The notes beneath the pieces are model-generated. The model was not told the DNA's origin. It searched no databases and saw only the letters and a list, made by a program, of their open reading frames with translations. This document shows positions 1 to 7,286 of a stretch of 64,000 bases of DNA, piece by piece. Source of the DNA: Candidatus Pantoea floridensis (GTDB taxonomy: Bacteria; Pseudomonadota; Gammaproteobacteria; Enterobacterales; Enterobacteriaceae); the NCBI RefSeq assembly GCF_900215435.1, contig NZ_OCMY01000001.1, positions 2,046,001 through 2,110,000 on the forward strand, given 5' to 3'. The translations under genes and the position numbers were made by a program. Within the stretch, counting starts at the first letter, position 1. The number at the start of each line of letters is the position of its first letter.

Positions 1-167
1 GGCGCATCGCTCGTAGAGTTAGCCGGAATGCCTACTCCCTGAGGAAGATACTCGTCAGACGAGCCTGTAAAAAGCCCGCTTTCAGGATTAAAGTTATAAA
101 TCGTCATCAGCCCGGATGATTTCGCCAGCCCGTCATTATCCAGTGTTACTTTTTTTATTGCGGCCAT
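1..167 (-). CDS. Tail fibre assembly chaperone, partial (silent copy)
   Basis: The reading frame starts at an ATG at 165-167 that overlaps the stop of the tail-fibre module (TAATG) and runs off the left edge of the window after 55 codons. The visible N-terminus contains the stretch DEYLPQGVGIPANSTSDA, characteristic of the Tfa family of caudoviral tail fibre assembly proteins, which help fold or trimerise the distal fibre. It lies downstream of a tail-fibre C-terminal module on the same strand, the usual fibre-chaperone pairing. Because that module has no N-terminal part in its present orientation, this gene is probably unexpressed until the segment inverts. Only the N-terminal third or so is visible. 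Confidence 0.85.
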   Translation of the reverse strand, partial: MAAIKKVTLDNDGLAKSSGLMTIYNFNPESGLFTGSSDEYLPQGVGIPANSTSDA

Positions 168-669
168 TATGCAGCCCTCACAATGTAGTTAAACGCCACG
201 TTACGCGGGCGGTTCTCAACGGCAGTAGGTACTACGAGAGATGCATCGAAAGTGGTATTAACTTCTCCTCCTGCTGTCCCCGCAGCACTCGTGCTACCCG
301 CCGTATTGATGTACGTGAAAGCGCCACCCCACGCTGCTTTTGAATCCCCACCATAGTCGTAACCCAAGAACTTGCCGGTTATGTTTCGAATCGCGTCGCC
401 CTGTTGAGAAAGAAGCGCACGCCCTGAGTCGACGCCGCGTCCATCATCCCAGCCGCGAATAAACTCGCCGCGAAGATCGGTCAATGTCAGCCCCGGATAA
501 GCCAGAGCCAGTTTTGGATATAACGTGCCGCTGAAACTTGCTCCGTTGCTTTTCAGAAATACCATGCCAGACATGGATGCAAACAGCTCATTGGGCATTT
601 TCGTATGGGGCCAGGGAAACGGCGAACCTATTACGGGTGAGCCTTCGCTTAAACCAAGGTTTTTGAGAA
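167..669 (-). CDS. Tail fibre C-terminal module (silent invertible copy)
   Basis: The open frame enters through the invertase crossover site at 644-669 and ends at 167. The C-terminal part ends in NRPRNVAFNYIVRAA, the typical end of tail-collar/fibre tip proteins, and carries the usual YP-L-A-YPGLTLTDLRGEFIRGWDDGRG stretch found in such tips, read here as residues spread over about 430-520. Across the crossover the frame encodes FLKNLGLSEGS, as in other invertible phage fibres. The first in-frame ATG is at 596-598 (143 codons), but this is probably not a real start: upstream the frame closes at 758-760 inside the invertase gene, and no fibre N-terminus exists on that side. By analogy with Mu Sv'-gin and P1 Cin, this is the inactive alternative fibre tip; inversion would fuse it to a constant N-terminus left of the window. 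Confidence 0.85.
644..669. other. DNA-invertase crossover site (gix/cix/hix type)
   Basis: This is a 26-bp imperfect palindrome centred on the AA dinucleotide at 656-657, with the core TTAAACCAAGGTTTTTGA. It closely matches the crossover sites used by the Gin, Cin, Pin and Hin serine invertases. It lies 65 bp upstream of the invertase gene and inside the tail-fibre reading frame, where such sites belong. No inverted partner is present in 1-640, so it must be left of the window. Confidence 0.9.
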
Positions 670-733
670 AGATACTCCTGGTACTGATTGGCGGCCCGCT
701 GGCACACTTCGAGGCTTTTAACGGGATGAGTCC

Positions 734-1306
734 ATGCTTATTGGCTATATCAGGGTGTCAACAAATGAACAGAATACGGATTTACAGCGTAACGCGCTGA
801 AGAGCGCAAATTGCGACCTGATTCTGGAGGATAAAATTAGCGGGAAATCCCGTGACAGACCGGGACTCAAAAAGGCGCTGCACACGCTCGGGCAGGGAGA
901 CACTCTCGTTGTGTGGAAGCTTGACCGGCTGGGGCGCAGTATGCAGCATCTGGTTATGCTTACCGAGGAGTTGCGCACACGAGGCGTTAACTTTCGCAGC
1001 CTGACCGATAGCATTGATACCATCACGCCCATGGGGCGATTCTTTTTCCACGTCATGGGCGCGCTTGCTGAAATGGAGCGCGAATTGATTGTTGAGAGAA
1101 CGCGCGCCGGATTGGCTGCGGCGCGCTTAAAAGGGCGTATTGGCGGCAGAAAAAGAGTAATGACTGAAGAAGTAATTGCCAGGGCGGAAAGAATGCTGAT
1201 AAAGGGAGCAACATTGCATCAGGTTGCACTGGTTTTAGATGTTTCAGTTAAAACACTTTACAAGTACATTCCAGCAGCTCGGCGGCGAGAGCTTCAAAGT
1301 ATGTAG
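734..1306 (+). CDS. Serine DNA invertase (Gin/Pin/Cin family)
   Basis: A 190-residue small serine recombinase that flips the adjacent tail-fibre segment to switch phage host range. It begins MLIGYIRVSTNEQNTDLQRN, with the nucleophilic serine at residue 9. It keeps the VVWKLDRLGRS block (about 61-71), the FRSLTDSIDT region, the long dimer helix MGRFFFHVMGALAEMERELI (about 100-120), and a C-terminal helix-turn-helix (about 140-185). Length and sequence match the phage Mu Gin/e14 Pin group rather than Tn3 resolvases. The crossover site sits just upstream. In this family a Fis-bound enhancer normally lies in the 5' part of the gene; I cannot assign it by eye. The gene appears complete. Confidence 0.96.
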   Translation: MLIGYIRVSTNEQNTDLQRNALKSANCDLILEDKISGKSRDRPGLKKALHTLGQGDTLVVWKLDRLGRSMQHLVMLTEELRTRGVNFRSLTDSIDTITPMGRFFFHVMGALAEMERELIVERTRAGLAAARLKGRIGGRKRVMTEEVIARAERMLIKGATLHQVALVLDVSVKTLYKYIPAARRRELQSM

Positions 1307-1317
1307 TGAGAATGATA

Positions 1318-1345
1318 AAAGCCCGTAGGTAGCGGGCTTTATTTT
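1318..1345. terminator. Bidirectional terminator between invertase and gpU
   Basis: Stem AAAGCCCG / CGGGCTTT with a 7-nt loop, followed by T-rich sequence to the right and preceded by A-rich sequence. It lies between the converging invertase and U genes and could serve both. Confidence 0.8.
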
Positions 1346-1346
1346 A

Positions 1347-1784
1347 TCAGGGATTCACCATCGACAATACGTCACTGATCGTTATGCTTCCTAGCCCTTC
1401 ACGAATATCCTCGCTCTGCTTTTTCAGCGTCAGCGTAAATTCAATTTTCTGTGCTTTGCCGTCTTGCATAAATTCCGTGCGGTTCTCCCGGATGCTGGTA
1501 ATAGCGAACATGCCGTAAATTGTGCCGGTTCCTTCTATCAGGGGCCATGCTTTGCCGCCATATGCCATCGTACGAAGTGCGGCGAGTGAAACATCACCGC
1601 CGGTAATTTCAGGGTACAGCGTACCGGTGAGCGTGATCGTATCCTCCCCCGCCCCGATGTACTGCCATTTTGCCGATTTACCGACCCGGTCATTTTTAAC
1701 GTGGCGGAATTCGGTCTGCTGTTCCAGCGACTGATAAGGCGCGGTCTGGCGCATGAAAACGAACATGCCATAAATCATCATCAT
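1347..1784 (-). CDS. U: Phage tail protein gpU
   Basis: A 145-residue protein of the P2 gpU family, needed in P2 for tail completion. Recognisable features are the LEQQTEFRHVKNDRVGKSAKWQ segment, the phrase LTGTLYPEITGG, and the MAYGGKAWPLIEGTGTIYG segment typical of gpU. Three ATG codons lie in a row at the start; the first (1782-1784) has a GGTGAT ribosome-binding sequence and almost abuts the end of T, indicating translational coupling. It is the last gene of the leftward FI-FII-E-T-U operon. In P2 it is followed by D; here the next leftward element is the invertase/tail-fibre cassette. Confidence 0.93.
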   Translation of the reverse strand: MMMIYGMFVFMRQTAPYQSLEQQTEFRHVKNDRVGKSAKWQYIGAGEDTITLTGTLYPEITGGDVSLAALRTMAYGGKAWPLIEGTGTIYGMFAITSIRENRTEFMQDGKAQKIEFTLTLKKQSEDIREGLGSITISDVLSMVNP

Positions 1785-1792
1785 AAAATCAC

Positions 1793-4700
1793 CTATTCTC
1801 TGTCACGCAGCTGGGAGCGGCGGCGGTTGTCACGCTCGCGCAGCAGGTTATCCAGCTCGCGGCGGAGGGTTGTTGCCAGGCTCTTTTCATCCATCCTGGC
1901 GCTTTCGTAAAAATTCATGGTCAGGTTGAAGACATCGCCGCCAGCTGCCGCGTTGATGGCTGCCGAGTTAAAGCCGCCCGGTTTTGACCTTGCTGCAGGT
2001 GTGATCGGAACGGGCATCGCGGCTGAAAGTGCCCGTGTTGGCCATGTCGCAATGCCGCGCACCATATCGCCTACGCGCTGGGTAATTCCGGCCATGCTCG
2101 ATGCGCCGGCGTTTACTGTCGGCTCCCGCCAGTCGCCCACAACCGGCATCACCGGCGGATGGTCTTTAAAGACGATGTCACCGAGCTTGTTGGGATCGCG
2201 GGCGGCTGCGCTGACTTCCGTGGCGCTGTCGGCTGCGCTCTTTTTCTTTTTGCCGGGGTTGGTGCCCTTCAATGAGTCGTAAGTGACCTTGCCGGGAGGT
2301 GGCGCAATTACGGCACCCGGCGGTGTGGCAGGCGCGGGGATCGGTGGCTTAGCCGGTGGCGTAACGGCAGGGCCGTTTTGCGGCGCAGACTGGCCTGCGG
2401 AAATTACTGCCGGCGGTGGTTCTGGCTTCCACTCCTGCGCGACCATCTTTTTCTGCTTGGCGTCCCACACGTAAACTACTGGCGCTTTCGGCTGTGCCGG
2501 CGCGACAGCATTCATGGTGTTGGCAACCTCCTGGGCAGCGTTGGCCGCTTCAGGAATGGCGCCCAGTTTTTTCAACAGCCAGCCGATGCCTTCCGCCACC
2601 TTCAGGATCACACTGAGCACGCCGGAAACCGCCGTGCCCACAACCACGCCAAACGTCTGGCCGGCTTCGGTGCATTTCTTCAGGGTTTCGGCTGAGGCGT
2701 TGACCGGTTCAAACAGGCTTTTAAACCAGCTCCACACGCCGGAAATCGCCGTGCCGATGCCGTCAAAAATCGGGGCCAGCGCCGCGAATGACTGTCGCAC
2801 CGGCGCAAGCCCGGCCAGCAGGCCATCAAAGAAGCCGCCAAAGAAGGCTTTGATCGGCTCCCAGTATTTCCAGATGAGCAGGCCAGCGCCCACGATAGCG
2901 GCAGCAATCAGGCCGATGGGGCTAAGCAGCATGGTAAAGCCACCGCTCAGGAGGCTGATCGCACCGCGCCCAATCGCGGCGAAGCCGGAAAAGTCGCCGG
3001 CCATCGCGGTGACGGATGCTTTAACCACGGCACCCAATCCGCTGAATCCACCACTGATGAGGCTGAGTGATCCGCGTGCCATTGTCACGAGGCCAGTGAA
3101 GCCGCCAGACATCAAGCGGAATGCGCCGCCGGCAAGTTTAGCAAGCCCGCTGAATCCTCCGGCACCGCTAAGCAGCGTCAGGCTGAGTCGCATCGCCGCA
3201 ATCGGCACGATGACCGATCCCACTGCCAGCGCAAGAGCGCCGAGGGTGGCAATGATGACGCCAATGATCGCTGCGGTTTTCATGAGTACAGCGACTACCG
3301 CAGGGTTAGCTTCAACCCATGCGCGGAAGCTTTGCGTGACTTTGGTAACGTAATTGATGATGCCCAGTGCGGGGCCGCGTAAGGTTTCCCCCAGGCTGCT
3401 AAAGCTGTTATTCATCGCCGCTTTAGCAATCAGATACTGCGCTGAAATCGAATCTTTGTTGATGTCGGATTCGCGGCGCATTGAACCTTTTGCGGCTTCT
3501 CCATTCACCAGCGCAAGCTGCCTATAAAGCTCCGGGAGTTGGTTGGCTAACGTGGATGCGTTTTTGCCGAACTCCTTACCAAAAATCTGAGTAAGCACAG
3601 ATGTACGGTCAGAGTCTTTTAGCTTATTGGCCGCTTCAAGCACGGTGATGATTGTGCCCATGGCATCAACCGGCATCGCTTTCTGAATTTTATCTGCACT
3701 CAGACCCAAAGCATTGAGGCCTGCCATAAAATCGCCGCCCTGCATTTTGGCGATCGAAAGTTCTCGCACCATTGCATTTGTTGCACTGGCGGCAATTTCG
3801 GGCTCGGCACCGAGCGTCAGGAAAGTAGAACCCAGTGCTGCGGCTTTTCTATAGTCCAGTTTGTCGGCAATGCCGCCCACGCGTTTCAAAACGTCAATTA
3901 TGTCTGCACCCTTAGACTTGGCATTATCGTCCAGGTAGTTCAGGGCATCGCCAAGCTGCTCAATGTTTTGCGTGGGGATTTTATAGAGGCCAGCTATTTT
4001 CCCGAGGTTTTCCGCAAGCTCACCGGCAGGGAGGTCAAATGAAGTTGCCGCCATGGCTGCGGTTGTGGCAAAGCTCATCAGGTCTGCTTTTTGTTTTGCC
4101 CATGGGTCATCGCCGTTCGATACGCCCATACGTGCGCCACCTGCCACTAACGCAGCGTAGTCTTCTGCACCGTTTTGAAGGGGAAGCTGCTCACTGGCCG
4201 CCTTAATGGCTTTTTGCAGGTCGTAGTATTGCGCCGTGCGCTGGCCGTTGCCGTCCCGCAGGTCATTAACCTGTTTGGCGACATCCTTCATGGCGTCTTC
4301 CATGCTGGCGTAATTCATCAGCACTTTGACTTCAGGCGCAATAGCCACTGTGCCGGCGGCGATGGCTTTAATGCCGCCACCGGTCAGGCTGTCGCGGCGC
4401 TCTTTGGCGCGATCGTAATTAGCCTGGGCACGGCTGACCGCAGCCAGGCGGCGCTGCTGCTCGGAAAGCTGTCGGTTGTACTCACCCGTTCGACGGCTGA
4501 TTTGATCGGTGGCGCTGGCACCCGTTTTCAGCACGATGCCATGGCGAACCATGGAAGAACTGAGGGCGCCCAGCTTTGCCTGCTCTTCATTCTGCGCACG
4601 CGTCAGCTGGCGAATGGCTTCAGATTGCTGCTTGAGTGCGGCGGTCTGTTCATCGGTGCGCTGTTTGGCTGGGCCGTAGCTGTCACGCAGCTCTTTAGCT

Positions 4701-4918
4701 TTGTTCTTGGCTTCAGCCAGCTGTTGTGTGGTCTTCTGCGCGGCGCGGGACAGGCGGTCAAAGCTTGAAGCGTTGCGCTCCATGCCTTTCAGTGAGGATT
4801 GAGTGTCACGAATCTGGGAGGCCAGCGCAGCCGCGCTTTTCTGCGCAGCGCTGGCCGGGCTGGTAAGTTTGTTTACCGCGCCAAAGGCAACGCGGATATT
4901 TAGGTTACGGTCTGTCAT
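1793..4918 (-). CDS. T: Tail tape measure protein gpT
   Basis: A 1041-residue tape measure protein that sets tail length and probably helps DNA passage. Order of parts: a coiled-coil N-terminal region (about 20-190, rich in Gln, Ala, Arg), a TP901-type core (about 200-430), and hydrophobic segments near 545-580 and 665-690. Residues 587-658 hold four tandem 18-residue repeats of the form GGFSGL...LS. The linker at about 800-910 is rich in proline and alanine, and the C-terminus is charged. It is longer than P2 gpT (815 residues), implying a longer tail if length scales. Its ATG overlaps the stop of the E+E' frameshift product (ATGA at 4915-4918). Confidence 0.94.
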   Translation of the reverse strand: MTDRNLNIRVAFGAVNKLTSPASAAQKSAAALASQIRDTQSSLKGMERNASSFDRLSRAAQKTTQQLAEAKNKAKELRDSYGPAKQRTDEQTAALKQQSEAIRQLTRAQNEEQAKLGALSSSMVRHGIVLKTGASATDQISRRTGEYNRQLSEQQRRLAAVSRAQANYDRAKERRDSLTGGGIKAIAAGTVAIAPEVKVLMNYASMEDAMKDVAKQVNDLRDGNGQRTAQYYDLQKAIKAASEQLPLQNGAEDYAALVAGGARMGVSNGDDPWAKQKADLMSFATTAAMAATSFDLPAGELAENLGKIAGLYKIPTQNIEQLGDALNYLDDNAKSKGADIIDVLKRVGGIADKLDYRKAAALGSTFLTLGAEPEIAASATNAMVRELSIAKMQGGDFMAGLNALGLSADKIQKAMPVDAMGTIITVLEAANKLKDSDRTSVLTQIFGKEFGKNASTLANQLPELYRQLALVNGEAAKGSMRRESDINKDSISAQYLIAKAAMNNSFSSLGETLRGPALGIINYVTKVTQSFRAWVEANPAVVAVLMKTAAIIGVIIATLGALALAVGSVIVPIAAMRLSLTLLSGAGGFSGLAKLAGGAFRLMSGGFTGLVTMARGSLSLISGGFSGLGAVVKASVTAMAGDFSGFAAIGRGAISLLSGGFTMLLSPIGLIAAAIVGAGLLIWKYWEPIKAFFGGFFDGLLAGLAPVRQSFAALAPIFDGIGTAISGVWSWFKSLFEPVNASAETLKKCTEAGQTFGVVVGTAVSGVLSVILKVAEGIGWLLKKLGAIPEAANAAQEVANTMNAVAPAQPKAPVVYVWDAKQKKMVAQEWKPEPPPAVISAGQSAPQNGPAVTPPAKPPIPAPATPPGAVIAPPPGKVTYDSLKGTNPGKKKKSAADSATEVSAAARDPNKLGDIVFKDHPPVMPVVGDWREPTVNAGASSMAGITQRVGDMVRGIATWPTRALSAAMPVPITPAARSKPGGFNSAAINAAAGGDVFNLTMNFYESARMDEKSLATTLRRELDNLLRERDNRRRSQLRDRE

Positions 4919-5360
4919 TCTTCGCTTCCGCTACGGGCTACCGCACGCGAATGCCATTCCATAAGCTCATTCACAGGCATGGCATCAAATGCGGACGGTG
5001 GCCAGTGAAAGATAACGGCGATATCTGCGATCAGTTCATCGGTCAGAACCGCCGGGCACTTAATTACGCGTCTGCCGCTTCGGTCGTGTTCGTCTCCGAG
5101 GACGGCGCTAAAAAATCAGCAACCTCTTTCGCCAGGGCACCAAAGTCGCGTACGTCCATCATGGTCACTTCGGCTTCAGTCAACGCCGGGCTGGTCACGC
5201 GTGGCAGCAGTTTAATGAGGGAGTCAACGTCACTCATCATCACGTCATACAGCTTCAGGCCTCGCAGTGAGCCCGCGTGTTTCATGGTTTCGGTGACAGA
5301 GACTTCTTTAACATCGCCGCTTTTGCGGATAATCGGGGTAATCAGAACAACCTTGCCCAT
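4915..5360 (-). CDS. E': E+E' tail protein made by -1 frameshift
   Basis: Shifting back one base at the slippery heptamer (5109-5115) near the end of E gives an open frame that runs without a stop to TGA at 4915-4917. The extension contains DIAVIFHWPPSAFDAMPV and ends NELMEWHSRAVARSGSEE, matching the P2 GpE (E') family. Such E+E' fusions are an established P2 feature, analogous to gpG-GT of lambda, and are thought to act as a chaperone for the tape measure during tail assembly. The stop overlaps the start of T by ATGA. The fusion is about 148 residues. The frameshift is inferred from the heptamer, the conserved extension and the gene position. Confidence 0.88.
5064..5360 (-). CDS. E: Tail assembly protein gpE (unshifted product)
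   Basis: A 98-residue P2 gpE-family tail assembly protein: MGKVVLITPIIRKSGDVKEV, then a SLRGLKLYDVMMSDVDSLIKLLPRVTSPALT segment read over about 5180-5270. It lies between the tube gene FII and the tape measure gene T, its normal place. The ATG at 5358-5360 has an AAAAGGAT ribosome-binding sequence just upstream. Ribosomes that do not slip at 5109-5115 finish this protein about 15 codons later; those that slip make E+E'. Confidence 0.93.
   Translation of the reverse strand: MGKVVLITPIIRKSGDVKEVSVTETMKHAGSLRGLKLYDVMMSDVDSLIKLLPRVTSPALTEAEVTMMDVRDFGALAKEVADFLAPSSETNTTEAADA
5109..5115 (-). promoter_or_regulatory. Slippery heptamer for programmed -1 frameshift
   Basis: On the minus strand the sequence reads T_TTT_TTA in the E frame (GAT TTT TTA GCG), a canonical X_XXY_YYZ slippery site located 15 codons before the E stop. 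P2 is known to use a T_TTT_TTG site at the equivalent place. The downstream structure was not analysed. Confidence 0.85.
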
Positions 5361-5423
5361 GGCAGATATCCTTTTTTTTGACCGGCAGCAGTGCTGCCGG
5401 AGAGTTAATTAATCAGGGGTAAA

Positions 5424-5936
5424 TCAAAGACCGATATTGGCGCGGTGCTCAGCCAGCATGTCAGTGCCGTCAACCTTCCAGATCATGTTAAGTAGGTCGA
5501 TTTCAAACAATTCATCGCCGCCTACGGTTATCTTGCAGTAGGTGTTTTTCAGCGTGTATTTGTGCTGAGTGTTATCACCCTGCTTGGCTGATCCCCAGTC
5601 CATTTCAGTCACGCGCCCGCGTGTCTGAATTTCACAGGCGACGGTCTCACCGGTGGCGTCATCGGAGTACGAGCCGGCAAATCGCAGCTGTGTCCCGTCG
5701 ATGTTGGCACCGTAGGTTTTCAGCACCTCGATTGAGAGGCCGCCCATGGTGAGTTCCATATCCAGTGCGCCGGCTTCAAAGCCAAGGAATACAGACGCTG
5801 CGCCAACCATGCCGCCGCCCTGATATTCCTCCATCTTGCGTGTGAGCTTTGGTGTGCTCAGCTCTTCAGCCTGGCCGAGAAAGCTCAGGCCGTTCAGGAA
5901 GGTGTTAAACAGAAATAGTTTTTTGGGTAATGACAT
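5424..5936 (-). CDS. FII: Major tail tube protein gpFII
   Basis: A 170-residue P2 FII-type tail tube protein that stacks in rings inside the contractile sheath. It begins MSLPKKLFLFNTFLNGLSFLGQ; other family features are the LTRKMEEYQGGGMVGA segment, the GLSIEVLKTYG segment and a C-terminal part with LFEIDLLNMIWKVDG. It directly follows the sheath gene with a 12-bp gap, so the two are cotranscribed. Complete. Confidence 0.95.
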   Translation of the reverse strand: MSLPKKLFLFNTFLNGLSFLGQAEELSTPKLTRKMEEYQGGGMVGAASVFLGFEAGALDMELTMGGLSIEVLKTYGANIDGTQLRFAGSYSDDATGETVACEIQTRGRVTEMDWGSAKQGDNTQHKYTLKNTYCKITVGGDELFEIDLLNMIWKVDGTDMLAEHRANIGL

Positions 5937-5948
5937 TGATGGCTCCCG

Positions 5949-7139
5949 TTACGCCGCAAGCTGATCGAATACCGCAAAGTATTCATCGGTGAATTCCTGT
6001 ACCAGACCCAGCTGCTCAAGCGGCGGAACCGGCGTATATTTGTAGCGAATCTTCAGCTTGCCATCGCGCAGATCGCCCGTGGCGTTATCGTTTTTGTCAT
6101 ACCAGCAGCTGAAGCCCAGCAAGCGCCCCGCAGTAACCAGCGCTGAACCTTTCTGATTGATGCCGTCGATAATGTCTTTCACCAGTGATGGCGTAAGCGG
6201 CTTATCGATGTAGCCAAAGTGCGCTTCAGCAATCATGTCGGCCATGATCTGCGCGGTGCGGGTATAGCTTTCAAACGTGTAGGTTTCGGCGTCACAGGTA
6301 CGCGAACCCCAGAAGCGGAACCCGCCGCGCTTAATCAGCGTGGTGATGCCGTTGCTGTTAAGTTCGTCTGCATCCGTGTCTGTGCCCTGAAGCGACCAGT
6401 ACACATCAGCGGAAATACCCAGCACGTTATTCACAACCACGTTAGAAATTGTCTTGTGCCAGCCCTGCTCAGCGTCAATTTTTGCGCGCAGGCCGATAGC
6501 GTATGCGGTGGCGGGAATGGTTTCGTTTTTGGCGCTCGCAGAGTTATAAGCGATGAATGACGGCCAGATGATCATCAGTTCACGCTGCGCAAATGTCTCA
6601 CGATAGGCTTTTGCTTCGGCGATGGTGTTGCAGTTGTAAGCGCTGACATAGGCGAACGCGCGGAGCTTTTCCGCAATGACGCCCAGCTGTGCGGCAACCG
6701 CTTCGGAATCCAGTCCCGGAACGGCCAGCACGCGCGGCGTTTCGCCAACGCTTGCCGGTGCAGAAAGCAGCGCAAACATGCCTTCATAGCGGCCAGCAGC
6801 GTTAACACCGCCGATGATCAGCTGTTCCTGCGTAGGTGCAGCTTCGCCATCAGCCGGCACATAGGTTGTAGCATCCGGCACGCGGATAACGATAACCTTC
6901 GGGCTCGCCTGGTCAGAAATGGCTTTCAGGGTGGTATACAGCGTGCCTTTTTTTCCGGCTTTGCCGAGTACGCTGCTCACGCGGGTAACAAGAACCGGCG
7001 TGTTAAGCGGGAACGTTGTCGCGTCTGCGTCATCCGCGATACAGACCACACCAATGGTTGATGTGTCGATATCACGGATTAGCGTGCTGAGGTCGGTGGT
7101 TTCCGTCGTCTTCACGCCGTGGTGATAAGTGTCGCTCAT
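5949..7139 (-). CDS. FI: Tail sheath protein gpFI
   Basis: A 396-residue contractile tail sheath protein, same size class as P2 FI. It starts MSDTYHHGVKTTETTDLSTLIRDIDT, a hallmark of P2-type sheaths. The central region has PGLDSEAVAAQL and the C-terminal half has RGGFRFWGSRTC followed by segments for sheath-sheath contacts. First gene of the leftward tail operon; its upstream region holds an Ogr-type box shared with divergent D. The ATG (7137-7139) is preceded by GAGAGG about 10 nt upstream. Confidence 0.96.
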   Translation of the reverse strand: MSDTYHHGVKTTETTDLSTLIRDIDTSTIGVVCIADDADATTFPLNTPVLVTRVSSVLGKAGKKGTLYTTLKAISDQASPKVIVIRVPDATTYVPADGEAAPTQEQLIIGGVNAAGRYEGMFALLSAPASVGETPRVLAVPGLDSEAVAAQLGVIAEKLRAFAYVSAYNCNTIAEAKAYRETFAQRELMIIWPSFIAYNSASAKNETIPATAYAIGLRAKIDAEQGWHKTISNVVVNNVLGISADVYWSLQGTDTDADELNSNGITTLIKRGGFRFWGSRTCDAETYTFESYTRTAQIMADMIAEAHFGYIDKPLTPSLVKDIIDGINQKGSALVTAGRLLGFSCWYDKNDNATGDLRDGKLKIRYKYTPVPPLEQLGLVQEFTDEYFAVFDQLAA

Positions 7140-7207
7140 GGTCTCATTGCCTCTCGTTGATGAGTGAATTAATCATCAACTTCTGCCCCCCTGATTTCAC
7201 GCGCAGG

Positions 7208-7233
7208 CGGTTGTCACATACTCCTTACAACCG
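7208..7233. promoter_or_regulatory. Ogr/Delta-type late activator binding site
   Basis: CGGTTGT (7208-7214) and ACAACCG (7227-7233) form a perfect inverted repeat that contains TGT-N12-ACA, the site bound by P2 Ogr and P4 Delta about 55 bp upstream of late transcription starts. For the leftward FI operon a start near 7165 would fit, with AT-rich sequence (GATTAA) at the -10 position. For the rightward D gene, no AT-rich -10 element is seen at the equivalent distance. Confidence 0.75.
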
Positions 7234-7286
7234 GTGCTGGCTGGCGTAACTCTCGCGCACGCGGGAGGATGCGACAGGGGGAAATT

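Noticed and set aside
596..757. ATG at 596-598 or upstream codons as a true start for a stand-alone fibre gene
   Set aside because: The conserved fibre frame continues upstream through the crossover site, and the neighbouring invertase leaves no room for a fibre N-terminus.
2514..3353. A 279-codon plus-strand frame opposite gpT
   Set aside because: It is antisense to a clear tape measure gene, is rich in Pro/Ala/Thr as expected for a shadow frame, and shows no domain.
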